A DNA stretch of 32,594 nt from Gnetum montanum (GCA_015680685.1 MNCI01035156.1:721756-754349); one strand, 5' to 3'; counted from the first letter of the stretch, positions 9,705-19,639 are shown. A program made the numbers and translations. The notes: generated from the sequence alone by a model not told the origin.

Positions 9705-11290
9705 GCTATTTTTCCTTTATGTTGACAGGGCCTTGTATATGGATCTACTCCATCGAAGGGGCCCCATATACAGAGCCCAAAGGCAAAAATTTGAAATTTG
9801 AATATCTCAAAAAATATAAGGAATTTTTCAATGAATTTGGAATCTATCGAATCCAAGAAAAGCTAAGAATATGATAAAATCATTAAAGAGAAGCTTTGAA
9901 AGATCAAAAATTGAAAAATTTTGTGAAAAATGTGTTTATTGAATAAAATATATAAAGAAGCACAGGGATTGATGTAGAAGATGGTTGTACGAAAGATTCT
10001 GATTACAAGATTTCCTAAGGGTAAGGTGCTTAATGAACCCAACCAAGGGATATGCAAGTGGATCCTCCTCATATTAGGCACATGCCTTGTTTACCCTTGC
10101 ATAACCTTGACCTAAGGAGTCTATGGACCCTATACATGATTAATAATTGATGGAACTTAAGGACCAAAACCTAGAAAATTCTACCTAACAATTCAAATAC
10201 ATCAAATGAAGACATGGAATCAAGAACATGGACTTCGATAGTAAGGTGAATTACAATTAGCATAAATGGATGATGAAGAAGGTAGAATGGAATTTCAAAT
10301 TGGGGTCATAAGAAGTTCCATATGAAGTTTATGTTTAAAATGACATGAGAAGATCCATCCTTAGTCCAAACCAAAACCAACCTCTTTTAGTGACTTCACA
10401 TCACCACACCAAGACCAATCCACCTCCTTGAGATACAAGAGTGCACCTACAAAACAACCATCATTACATAAAGAGAAAAAAAGAGAATTAGAAAGTGAGA
10501 GAGGGCCTTAGTTAGAGGGGACCTTATAGCATGGGTAACATGTATTTCTAGTTCCATAACTAGTGCTTATAGCCTATTTATTTGTCTAAGGAATGTGCTT
10601 TGAATTTCCATCATGTGTTTTTTCTTACTTTTGTTTTTTTTATATTTCTTTTTTTTTCTTCTTAGATGGAAACCACACTATGAAAAGACTTTATTCGAGT
10701 TCTTGGTATTGGATGACATGGAATGGTAAGAAGTCTATGAAAACACTCAAGCATCCAAATAAGTATAAGAGTACAAAGAGTATTAAGTTCCTTTGAAGTT
10801 ACATCCTGTAAAAACATTTGAATCCTTCCCAATTTTGGAAACTACCAAGGTTACCAATCTATTAAAAGTTGATTTAATGAAAGGGACCTCAAACTTCTAA
10901 AACAAGGAAAACCATAGAGTTTGTGAATGGGTGAATGTCGTAGACTCATTGCCTGTTCCATGAAAAAGAAACCATGACTAAGCCATCAATATAAAAATTC
11001 AAAAATAGAAACTAGACATTAGTAAACAAAATATAAAGCACAAACCATCATTAGTAATAGCTATAGCACCACTATACAAAGCATGTTTATTAGAAAAAAT
11101 TTGAAAATCACACTCAAATAAGACAAAGTAAAATATATAAGAAAGTGTAAAATATCCAAGAAAGATTCAAATGTACTAACGATGGTGTAAAACAAAAAAT
11201 GGTGTAAAATAGGAAGAAGTTTTAAAATCAAAAAGGTGTAAAATAAATAATTTGCAAAGTTAAAAACATGGAAAACCAAAAATAGAAAAA
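9705..11290. other. internal spacer of the retrotransposon, no gene seen
   Basis: AT-rich DNA between the end of integrase and the start of the extra ORF. The open frames here (for example 9863-10081 and 11061-11336 on the minus strand) are rich in F, L and I and lack motifs. At about 11140-11240 the string GGTGTAAAA or a close variant recurs four times at irregular spacing. A spacer of this kind could hold a splice acceptor for a subgenomic message of the extra ORF, but no site can be singled out. Confidence 0.45.
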
Positions 11291-11299
11291 CTAAGAAGC

Positions 11300-12480
11300 C
11301 ATATGGATGATTAGCACCAGTGGCCATCTCCCCCAAGACTAAGTTGGAGGGAGGAGATTTGAAAAATTAAGCATGGCTGTTCATCAGTTGAGGTATTTGT
11401 TGCATTAGCTTGCTTGGGCTCATGGAAAAGCTTCACTTGTTGGATGTTGATCAACTACTTTTTATTTGGGATCTTAGGTTTGTATATGGTCATGGACCTA
11501 GAAGGAAAAGATTCATCAATTATTTAAGATCCCTCCCACAAGGTTTGGAATTTCATTTTCTAGGATACATTTGTGGGGTTCTAGTAGAGAACCTTATCTC
11601 CTAGTTGAAATTTCACTTTCTATATTTTAAGGTCATGTCATTGCTTATTGAATGCCTTATACAATTCATTCAAAGATATTGCCACTAATCAATTTTTGTT
11701 TAGCACATTGAGGTTGATCAATCTTTCTCTTTGTGCTAGACTTAGGTCAAGGTTTAATTCATAGGCTGTCGAGAGTATACAAAGCTTGAATTGAATTAGG
11801 AGCACTAAAAGTTTCCCTTACACTAACCAATAAAGAGAGTAGCCAATAGGGAGTTTTCATGTTAAGTTATAGGCCCAAAGGGCATCATTGAGTTTTATGC
11901 TCTAGTCTCTCCTATATTAGCTTATGGTCCTTGTTAGGATCTTTATGATCTCCCTATTAGTTACCTCTGCTTGACTGTTGGCTTGGGGATGATAGGATGT
12001 TATTAATTTATGTTTGACCCCCAACCATTGCATGAGTTTTCCAAAAGTGACACCTATAAATGAGTTTCATTATCAGAAATTAGTGCACATGGCACCCCAA
12101 ACCCGTTTACAACATTTTGTTGTACAAATATAGTAGTAGTGGATGATGTACAATCAATGATGGTTGTTATTTCTACATATTTAGTGTAATAGTTGACTGC
12201 TATGATGAGATATGCCTTTCCGTTGGACATGGGTGTGATGGTACCCATGAAGTCTATGCCCCATATGTTAAAGGACTCCAATGGTTGAATCCATTGTTGA
12301 TTACCCTCCATTTGTGCTATCATCCCACCATTTCTTTAATAGTGTTCACAAGATTAGATAAATTGGTGGGCATCCCTAAAGATTGTAGGCCAATAGTATC
12401 CTACCATTAGGATGTTTATGGCCATGCATCTCTTTGCATAGTGGCCTCCGCAAGGGCCTTCATGAGAATCTTAGAGAACA
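11300..12480 (-). pseudogene. integrase (zinc-binding, core and C-terminal domains)
   Basis: Integrase joins the reverse-transcribed DNA to host chromosomes. The zinc-binding region reads GGHYAKRCMAINILMVGYYW before a degraded CxxC segment (about 12460-12330). The core starts at about 12280 with PLESFNIWGIDFMGTI, holding the first catalytic Asp. It continues with YTKYVEITT, then FGVPCALISDNETHL with the second Asp at about 12065, then HPQANSQAEVTNREI with the catalytic Glu at about 11985. The C-terminal part has WSIKLNDALWAYN, PIGYS, LGDKVLY and a degraded GPY-like stretch ending at about 11345. The 12323-12054 piece is open; flanking parts carry stops, and the frame differs from RNase H upstream, so at least one indel lies between 12611 and 12323. 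No chromodomain was seen. Confidence 0.88.
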
Positions 12481-12610
12481 CCTAGTTAATCCAGATTAGG
12501 GACACACCAATGAACTAGGCCATCAACTTATACCTTGTCAAGGTGTCCATTGATTTCCATGAAGTATTTTTCCCATGAAGAAACTATTGTTTCTTCCTAA
12601 AGTTTACACC

Positions 12611-13135
12611 TTATGGCATCTCCTGAGTGATAAGGTAAGTGAGGATGTCATTGTACCATTTTGTTTCTATGCATACTTGGTCATTTATTACTCCTGTAAA
12701 AAGGACTTCATCTAGAAATTGATCAAAGAGTGGACTCTCCTCTTTATTATCCCATCTTAACTGAGAGAGGTGATCAATGATCACATTTTTAGTTCCTTTC
12801 TGATCTGCCATTATGAGATCAAATTACTACAAGATCACAAGCCACTGCATGATAGAAGGTCTCACCATTGGCTTATTCATTAGGAAGAAAATGGAACTAT
12901 GATATGTGTGCACAAATACCTTGTAGCCAATCACGTAGTACCTCAACCTTTCAAGAGTGTACACCACTACCATCAATTCTTTCTCAGTTGTGATGTAATT
13001 TAATTATGCATCCACAATTCTTTAGCTCATGAAGTGAATGTAATATGAACATTTCTTATCATCTAACTACATAAGCATAGCTTCCAAGGTGTAACTAGAT
13101 GCATCAGTTGTTATGTAAAATGGTTTGGACTAATC
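12611..13135 (-). pseudogene. RNase H domain
   Basis: This domain removes the RNA strand during reverse transcription. It starts with the catalytic-Asp motif TTDASSYTLEAML at about 13110 and continues QLDDKK, then INYITTEKEL-like sequence (LNYITTEKELMVVVYTLERL, with the conserved Glu), and then HTYHSSIFFLMNKP. It ends with the tether DQKGTKNVIIDHLSQL, a form of the ADHLSRL signature that precedes the integrase zinc finger in Athila/Tat elements. The stretch 12811-12611 is open; several TAG stops interrupt the part before it. It lies in the same frame as the downstream half of the reverse transcriptase. Confidence 0.85.
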
Positions 13136-14400
13136 TAGTACCTGTAGAATTGGAGTTTCTATTAGTTTGTCCTTTAGCTATTGGAATACATGTTCCGACT
13201 TTCTTTTTGAGATGAATGGAGCATCTTTCTTTATAAGCTTGATCAAAAACTTTTGTGATCTTGGAGAAATTCTCTATGAATCATCAATAGTAGCCAGTGT
13301 GTCCAAGGAATGATTGGACATCTTTGACTATCTTTGGTTGGCATGTGATTCCTTGGATGACCCTTATCTTTTCCAGGTCTACCTCAATCCCTTCTTGTGA
13401 AATTCAATGCCCCAGTACTATGCCCTCTTAGACCATTAGAAGGATTTTCTACTAATTAAGCCTAAGGTTTATTTCAACACATCTCTTCAATACTTACTCA
13501 AGGCAATTTGGGATTACCTAAATGTAGCTCCATAGGTAGAGAAGTCATCCATAAAGACTTCTACCCTGCTACCAATCTACTATTGAAAAATACTAAGGAC
13601 AGACATTGAAATGTTGTAGGGGCATTACACAAACCAAATGACATCTTATAATATGTAAAAGTCCCCTAGGGACTTGTGAATGTTGTCTTGGCTTGATCTT
13701 CTAGCACAATCTAGATTTAGTTATCACCATTATAACCATCCAAGAAGCTATAATAGCAATGCCTAGAAATGGTATGCAACACTTGGTCCACAAATGATAA
13801 TGGAAAATGATCTTTAAAGGTTCTCATGTTCAATAGCCTAAATTCAATGCAAACCTAGCACTTTCCATCTTTCTTTGGCATAATTATGAGTGGACTAACT
13901 CACTTACTATCCACAATGGGATGAATGAAGCTCACCTTGAGGAGTTATTTTATTTCCTCTTTGATGATCTACTTCAGCTACCTCTACGGCTACCTTCTCA
14001 GCTTCATAGCCAAGTCGGTGTAAGTACAATGCTAGCATGTCCTTGGATTGATTCCAGTTAGCTCAAGATATGACCAAGCAAAGGTTATTGGCCATTTGTT
14101 GACCACCATCAATAACTTGTCTTCTTATTCAAGATCTATATTTGAATCGATTATAATTAGCTTGCCATTGTTTAAAAATGCATACTCCATGCTAACTAGT
14201 AGAGTTTTTAACTCTAGGGGCTTCTTCTTGAAATTATCAAGGATTTCCAACTCTCCCCAATAGGTATCATCATTTTCATCATTAGAAAGTTGGTGATGAA
14301 CTTGCTTAAGTTCATCCATGTCTTTGACATAAGCACATGCCAGGCTCTCAGTTGGTTCCATGCATAGTGTGTTGCTATTAGAGTTAGCTGTTAGGCACTA
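13136..14400 (-). pseudogene. reverse transcriptase with N-terminal linker
   Basis: The linker before the polymerase is open from 14361 to 14125 and reads KKPLELKTL...MEYAFLNNGK, the family's KLELKPLP..LKYAFLG block. It is followed by WPITFAWSYLELTGINPR. The polymerase shows VSPLIIMPKKDGK, CIEFRLLN, KDHFPLSFVDQVL, YYSFLDGYNGDN (first catalytic Asp, about 13735), KMSFGLCNAPTTFQ and VFMDDFSTYG (the YxDD box, about 13555-13530). After the fingers-palm region come thumb remnants and the connection to RNase H. The linker is in one frame and the FMDD half in another, so there is at least one frameshift between them. TAG and TGA stops are scattered throughout. FLDGY and FMDDF point to the Athila/Tat branch rather than to chromoviruses. 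Confidence 0.9.
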
Positions 14401-15940
14401 AGTGTTCTCCTGTTTTGTGTTTGTTGTATATAAGACCCTTTGGATATCTATTTATTGTGCACACTGATCGCATTCTTTAATGAATGTACTCTTAATGGAA
14501 TCAATTTTCCACACCCAATTGCATCCATTATCACTATATGTTATACTTTCAATTTCATATAGTCTTGATTATTCCATGGTATGATCATTGATCAAGTTAG
14601 ATCATGTAATGTGATATAAATTCATACAAAAGTCTAAGAATCTAGTTTGATTTTCTTTTCTCTCTACACATATGTATGGTAGGTTCCCAAATTTGACAAT
14701 ACTAAAAATCTTTCTTTAGTCCCTTTGCCTATGCTAAAAAATCAAATTTTCACATTGTAGTTTGGATGAAAATTGAACATATGAATGCCTTGTTGTGATA
14801 AAAAAATATTTTTTAACCCTCAAATTAGGAATTAATTGAAATTAGTAGTTAACTTCATTAGAGTTTCCTTCGATAGCAACTTTTAGGTCTTTAAAGCCAA
14901 TAGAGTTGGGATAGTACAACAATTGATGGTTATAGATATAGACTTATTTGATCTTTTTAAGTAACCCAACAAGGTGGTCATAGACAAATCATCTTATCTA
15001 AATGGTAAAACTACCAATTTGAGAGACATAGATACAACTCATATTCTTAGTAATTTTGAATAATATGAAACATTTCTAACTGGGATATTAATGCTACCAA
15101 ATTATATAGGCTAAAAGGATAGGAAAAAATTCTTTGATCATATCTCCTTCATCTCATCCTCTATTCTTTTTTTTTTCTTGAAAATTTTATTTTTTTATTT
15201 TTTAAGGAGTAGAGAATCATTAATTTTGAAAAAATCATTTCTTTTGGAGATGCTTAGAGTGTTTGGTTAGCACCTCGAGTCTTTAACATATACTTGATGA
15301 ATTGGATACCTTATCCATAAGCATGATGTGGCAAGCATAGACTCATGAAATCGTGAGCCTCCTCTAATCAATGTGATTAGGCAACACAAGCACAAATACA
15401 TAATCCAATACCATCAATTAAGAACCATCACAATGGTCATAAGATCCCTTGATGGTATAGCCTTTTTTAGATAATAATCAAACGTTCATCCAAGTTTCTA
15501 AAGCTCACATCTTAAAGTGTAAGTCCATCAAACCATCCATGGAATTAGGAGCAGTAGCTTCTTCATTTATGGTTTAGGATCCAACTCCTCACTAAATATT
15601 TTGTTGGCTTAACAGTGATGGTGGATGAAAAGGGAATGAATGAATTTGCACTGTATCTACATTTCATCAACCAAAGTTTTAGATTGGACCTATTCAACAC
15701 TCTCAAATCATCATCACATTTATAAACTTACCCATCCATCATTTAGCTCTGAGGGAAAGCATTCATAAAGCATATTAATTGATTTCTCATGAATACATAA
15801 AATACATATAAAAGAATATAAAAATCAAAAATTTATTATTTATTAACATAAAAAATGAAAAAAAACACATCAAAATAAAAGAATAAGAAAATTAGAGAAT
15901 GATAAATTAGCAGTTTTAAAAAATATAGATAAAAAAAGTC
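14401..15940. other. unresolved DNA between the buried gene and reverse transcriptase
   Basis: This is very AT-rich sequence inside the retrotransposon. A minus-strand frame can be read upstream from the pol linker to about 15.08 kb, but its stop density is not clearly below that of the neighbouring frame, so no coding call is made. The right-hand edge of the foreign DNA that separates protease from reverse transcriptase must lie somewhere in this stretch or just left of it. No terminal inverted repeat or target duplication was found. Confidence 0.4.
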
Positions 15941-15949
15941 ATACAAATA

Positions 15950-16885
15950 GAACAAACCATACTCTACCAATGAAGCCATTGCATGGAGGTCTTTTCCCTC
16001 ATGATTAATTTCAAGAATAACAACTGATAACCTCTTTTTGATCAACGTTACCAAATGACCGAGGAGATGATTGAGATTCTTTGAAGCATCCTAGATGTTA
16101 ATCTTTTTAGCTAAATTTTGAAAATGAAGTTTTCTTTCTTTTACTTGTGGATGTTTTTACCTTTTTCTTTGTCTAAAGAAGAAAAAAAATTCATTTACTT
16201 GATCTTTAGAAATACAATCTCCTTGATTCTATTGTTTTGAAGATGATATAGAAGAAAGAGATGAGCAGAAACCCTTACTAAGAATTTTATTTTTCCTTTT
16301 CTTATGAAAATAATTTCATTTGTGAGATGATGAATTTCTTATCATAGGAGGAACATGATTATTGTGATACTACCCACTAGTGAATGTTAATGAAAAATGA
16401 GGATAGTACATTGTATTAAAGAACTAAAATTCTCTCTACCATGGATGATGTAAAATTTCCTCTTGTAATGGTAAAAAGGATCATGATGAATATTGTTGGC
16501 CTTGTAGCTACTGAAATAGTTATGGTGAATATGAATAATATTGATGGGACATTGCCTAAGATATTTGGTTCATAGTCTACCAAGTTTCATGATAATAAGG
16601 ATGTAAATTTCCATCTGTTGTTAAGGGTGGAAACAATTGTAAATAATGTAATTAACCTTCAAATGAAGGGGCACCTCGTTATGAGGAGTTATGATTATTC
16701 ATGTGCCCTTGGGAAAGGGTTTGAACTATGCCATTTAAGGCTAGGGTTAGAGGTTATTCTAGGCATGGAGTTGTGGAGCCAAGAGAGGCAATTAATGGGA
16801 GCTAGGTGAAGCAGGATAAAGGACATCCTAACCATGGTGGTAGTGCCAAATTGCCTCTAAGGCTTAAGTGGCATAGGAAGATAAT
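15950..16885 (-). pseudogene. probable exon of an unrecognised Q/H/Y-rich protein, decayed
   Basis: One minus-strand frame runs about 310 codons with some 16 stops, mostly TAG at places where glutamine fits the composition. It may begin after an acceptor-like CCCTTTAG at 16886. The first third is P/L/T-rich (LALPPWLGCPLSCF). The middle is rich in H, Y, Q and S (YYSYSP.LFQ, LQGQQYSS). Then come a basic HKKRKNK and a serine run, and the end is a helical stretch, NLNHLLGHLVTLIKKRLSVV. The composition resembles a nuclear regulatory or transposon accessory protein, but no family is recognised. It lies downstream of, and on the same strand as, the spliced exons at 17.3-19.2 kb and may be part of the same gene. 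Stop density is only modestly below chance. Confidence 0.4.
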
Positions 16886-16904
16886 CTAAAGGGCATTATA
16901 GTAC

Positions 16905-17315
16905 TCTTTTCTATTAATAAATTTTTTTCATTTTTTCTTATTTCATTCTTTAATACCAATTATTTATTTACCAATTAATTTCTTTATTTAATATTTATAA
17001 TTCCTTTAGTATATTATCTAAGAAAATGATAAATGCAATAAATTAATTGTTCATATTTTTACAACATCTGGGAATGGGATGTCATATTTGGTATCAGAGC
17101 AAACCACAATTCAGAAACCATAGTGAAAGAAAAAACTTTGTTTTTATTATTTTTATTATAGAACATAAGTACATTTAATCTAAATAACAAAATGAAAAAA
17201 TATTATTTTAATTTATTTTGTAAAGGAGGAGTGAGAGGAAGTACATATAAGTAGGATATAGAAAAGGAAGAATAGGGGAAAGAAGCAAACTGGGAAAAAT
17301 GTAAGGAAAGCAACT
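16905..17315. other. AT-rich interval with an initiator-tRNA-type PBS-like sequence
   Basis: TTGGTATCAGAGC at about 17090-17102 (plus strand) matches the primer-binding site complementary to plant initiator tRNA-Met, used by many Copia and some gypsy elements. A purine-rich run (AAAAGGAAGAATAGGGGAAA) sits about 160 bp further on. No matching LTR pair was found, and the sequence left of 16905 appears to be coding on the other strand. The site may be a leftover of a small LTR element (TRIM-like) or coincidence. The interval otherwise could be an intron of the buried gene. Confidence 0.3.
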
Positions 17316-17319
17316 ATGA

Positions 17320-17400
17320 TTATTTGTTACGATCAAAAAACTCAAGAAGATCTATGACTATCTTAAATTGGAATTGTCTTTTTTTAGAAGTAGCATCTGC
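17320..17400 (-). pseudogene. end of exon C of the buried gene, cut off by the solo LTR
   Basis: The minus-strand frame coming from 18232 resumes here after the solo LTR, reading ADATSKKRQFQFKIVIDLLE and ending at a TAA near 17320. With the LTR and one copy of its target duplication removed, AGC AAG joins GCA GAT in the same frame, giving LSK-ADATSKK without loss or gain of a base. This is direct evidence that the LTR landed inside an existing reading frame. The TAA may be the true stop or a decayed glutamine codon. Confidence 0.5.
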
Positions 17401-17405
17401 CTTGT
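17401..17405. repeat. left target-site duplication of the solo LTR
   Basis: CTTGT abuts the TG start of the solo LTR. The partner at 18232-18236 is CTTGC, identical except for one transition. A 5-bp duplication is the size made by Ty3/gypsy integrases. Confidence 0.75.
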
Positions 17406-18231
17406 TGATGGGACATGATATTGCATGGGCTACGATATCTCGTATGCAATATCGCGTCTTCCCTTGCGATATTGCGTACGCGATATTGCAATGCGTCGTC
17501 AAATCTATAAATAAGAGGCAGCTCTCCCTTGTTTCTCATTCTAGGCCTAGACCATAGCGAAACTCTAGTAGTTTTACCTCTGCAAAGATAGAATATTTTC
17601 CATGTGCCTGCAGTAGGAGCTCCAAAGTAAACGGATCTTTATTTGAGCAAATATTGTACCTGAACACAAGTTTGTGTACGACAATAAAGATGAACTTCTT
17701 GGATAAACCTTGCATTGCATGGAATAGGCTAAATAGGACTTTATTTACTATTATTTATTATTTACCATTTAATTTCTTTTCTAGTCATTAAATATTTCTC
17801 AACCCTTCTCTCCTAGTTAAGTACCTCAGTACGGCCGCTTCGAGCACATGCGTTACGCTTAGTGATCCCAGGAACGATTAGCGTTTGGTAACCAAGGTTG
17901 CATCAGTTCAAGGTATGAACGATAAGTGGGAATGGATACTAATGCTAGGTTAATTAAGGCTTAGTTAGTTAGTTAAATTTAGTAATTATTCTCTTCACCG
18001 TTCACCTTATTAGCATAGGAGATAAAATAGAAAAGATATAAAAATCATATATCTCAGACTTACTTAACCATACAACCATGAAAACTACAAGTAAGTCTAA
18101 GAAGAAAATGAATAATTAACCTTAAGTGTTCCATAAGGTGTGTAGGCACTTAGTCTACGGAGTTTGACTAGATCGTGCATGCTACGCTCATATTCATATG
18201 GTTGAGTGTATGGGTACCTCGCCACTCATCA
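17406..18231 (+). mobile_element. solo LTR of the same gypsy family, opposite orientation
   Basis: Read on the minus strand from 18231, this 826-bp unit begins TGATGAGTGGCGAGGTACC, closely matching the plus-strand start of the LTR at 22286 (TGATGAGTGGCCGAGGTATC). It stays alignable through most of its length, so the solo LTR's sense is the plus strand. It has its own TATAAATA at 17506-17513 and an AATAAA at about 17684. It ends CATCA at 18231. No primer-binding site follows, no polypurine tract precedes, and CTTGT/CTTGC flank it, which is the structure left by recombination between the two LTRs of a full element. It keeps several CpG-rich patches (GGCCGCTTCGAGC) that are decayed in the other two LTRs, which suggests it is younger or less mutated. 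Its U3 end differs strongly from theirs. Confidence 0.85.
17417..17489 (+). promoter_or_regulatory. GATATTGC repeat cluster upstream of the solo LTR TATA box
   Basis: GATATTGC occurs at 17417-17424, 17468-17475 and 17482-17489, and inverted at 17446-17453. The arms GCAATATCGC (17446-17455) and GCGATATTGC (17466-17475) form a perfect 10-bp inverted repeat around a 10-base loop, and GCGATATTGC repeats at 17480-17489. The cluster ends 16 bp before TATAAATA at 17506, the position of an LTR enhancer. The bound factor, if any, is unknown. Confidence 0.7.
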
Positions 18232-18402
18232 CTTGCTAAGCATTATTTTGCATCTAGCTAGCCCATCACACAATTGTTTGATATATTCAGTCACACATCT
18301 TGATGTAGTTATTGATTTCTCCTTTCTTTTAAGTTGGGTTTTCAACATATCCACTTGTATTGATCGATCATGCATGTCCTTTTACCCTTCGTTCTCCTTT
18401 CT
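18232..18402 (-). pseudogene. exon C of the buried multi-exon gene
   Basis: The exon begins after the acceptor TTTCTATAG (18403-18404) in phase 0. It reads DMHDRSIQVDMLKTQLKRKE and then CVTEYIKQLCDGLARCKIML with one TAA stop near the start (probably CAA). It is basic and helical and looks like a coiled coil. The reading frame is cut at 18232 by the solo LTR and continues at 17400. It is separated from exon B by a 94-bp AT-rich intron (18403-18496) that starts GTAATA. The family is not recognised. Confidence 0.5.
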
Positions 18403-18459
18403 CTATAGAAATAAGATTTAAAGTATGAGTTATGAGCAAATTAACAAACAAATACAAAA

Positions 18460-18489
18460 GAGAGAGAAAGAGAGAGAGAGAGAAAAAAA
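18460..18489. repeat. (GA)n-rich purine tract
   Basis: A GAGAGAAAGAGAGAGAGAGA-type run on the plus strand. On the minus strand it is a pyrimidine tract in the intron between exons B and C of the buried gene. Confidence 0.85.
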
Positions 18490-18496
18490 GTATTAC

Positions 18497-19027
18497 CTAA
18501 AATTGATCATTGTCAACTTGGAGGAACCATTCACAAGTTTGTAGATGGTGAGTGTAGCATGTTGCACTCTCCAACTCTTCTAAGAGTTGTTCCAAATCTT
18601 TTACAGCATTTGGAGCATCCTTAAAAATTTGATCCAAATGTGATGGAACTCCAACTTATATTAAATCATAATCTACCTTGAAGTTGCATGACTAATACTC
18701 TTGCAGATGGTAAACACACACAAATAGAATAGGGGGTTTTTTAGAGATTTGTTAACTAATGCACCAAAGAAGCACAAGTTCTTCTTTAGGAACCACCACT
18801 ATCTTCTCCATTGAATAAGAATATTCTGAGATAGAAAAAGAAGAAACTACTAGAATAGACTCAAAAAATAATGTCGATACTACTTGTGAAATAGAACCTT
18901 TTCAAAGTATCATAAAAAAAGAAGGCATGACTAGTGATCTATGTGATGGAATGGAAGTTTGTGCAGAAGTAGCACTTGCATTATCTCTATCCATCTCTCA
19001 GATAAAGTATTGTTGCTCCATAGACAT
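18497..19027 (-). pseudogene. exon B of the buried multi-exon gene
   Basis: Bounded by an acceptor (TTTTTATTATAG, ending 19028) and a donor (TTTTAG|GTAATA, 18497/18496), this exon is exactly 531 nt, or 177 codons, in phase 0. It starts MSMEQQYFI and contains EMDRDNASATSAQTSIPSH, MEKIVVVPKEELVLLWCIS, PPILFVCVYHLQEY and an acidic helical end PNAVKDLEQLLEELESATCY. Six in-frame stops occur: TGA, TGA, TAA, TAG, TAA and a final TAG. Each can be explained by a single C-to-T or G-to-A change. The residues do not match a family I know. It could be an accessory protein of a DNA transposon or a captured host gene fragment. It lies on the same strand as the surrounding retrotransposon. Confidence 0.5.
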
Positions 19028-19100
19028 CTATAATAAAAAAAATCAATATCATAAAAAGGAAAGAGGAAAATATTTAAACCTTTAAATAACTAAAACTTAC

Positions 19101-19226
19101 CTATGGTTGCTTATCCTTATCTTGTCTTGAACTCTGTCGAGTTTGTTGGGGTTGTTGTTAAGCCTATTGTTGAGTACATTGTCTTATACCTACTTGATTG
19201 TCAAAACTTTGCCCAGTACATTGCCT
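19101..19226 (-). pseudogene. exon A of the buried multi-exon gene, Q-rich
   Basis: A long pyrimidine tract ending TTTTGCAG precedes the exon at 19227, and a consensus ATAG|GTAAGT donor follows at 19101/19100. The exon is 126 nt, exactly 42 codons, in phase 0. It reads RQCTGQSFDNQVGIRQCTQQ, then a Q-rich segment with QQPQQTRQSSRQDKDKQP. Its three stops (TAG, TAA, TAG) all fall within the glutamine run. The intron to exon B is 73 bp. Its 5' neighbour is missing: only about 90 bp upstream the protease of the retrotransposon breaks off, so the gene seems 5'-truncated at the insertion edge. Confidence 0.5.
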
Positions 19227-19314
19227 CTGCAAAAAAAAAAAGAAAAAGAAAAAAAAAGATAAAAATAAATTTATCAAAGAAAAAAAATAAAGATAAGATA
19301 TTAAACTAAGTAAA

Positions 19315-19630
19315 TTATAGTGCATCAACTATGCTTAACTAAGCCCTTCCCATAATGATGGGGAAGTCACCTTTGTAGTTACCTACCTTGATCACCAAAA
19401 GATCAGTAGGATAGAATCATCGACAAACTATGATCATAATGTCCTTCACCAACCCCAAAGGGATAGTGATTGACTGCTTTGCCAATTCCAAATAGATATT
19501 GCTCTTCTTGAGAGGTGGTAGGTTCCAAGCATTGTACATGTTGTAGGAGTTGAGATTGACACCAAATCTAGAATCAAGAAGAGCTTTGCATGACTCATGT
19601 CCAATGATCTACAAGTAAATAAGAGGACTT
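19315..19630 (-). pseudogene. retroviral-type aspartic protease, truncated
   Basis: The protease processes the gag-pol polyprotein. The minus strand reads IIGHESCKALLDSRFGVNL, corresponding to the Athila-type active-site block ALLDLGASVNL with the catalytic Asp kept but DLGAS altered to DSRFG. It continues NLPPLKKSNIYLELAKQSI, TIPLGLVKDIMI, FYPTDLLVIKV and DFPIIMGRA, the counterpart of the family's LGRPFL flap-end motif. After IVDAL at about 19320 the family resemblance stops abruptly, marking the edge of the inserted DNA. One TGA and one TAG interrupt the frame. Confidence 0.82.
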
Positions 19631-19639
19631 ACCAAGCCA

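Noticed and set aside
14048-14263. Plus-strand open frame
   Set aside because: Antisense to the reverse-transcriptase linker, which has clear family motifs on the minus strand.
14401-15083. Long minus-strand frame continuing upstream from the pol linker, with stops interpretable as glutamine
   Set aside because: Its stop density (about 11 in 240 codons) is hardly lower than in the adjacent frame (about 14), so it is not distinguishable from chance.
16617-17083. A Copia-type 5' LTR ending before the PBS-like TTGGTATCAGAGC
   Set aside because: The left part appears to be coding on the minus strand in one frame, no second LTR copy was found, and no Copia gag follows.
17320-17502. Minus-strand open frame 17502-17320 as an independent gene
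   Set aside because: Its first half is antisense to the solo LTR promoter region; only the last part belongs to the interrupted exon C.
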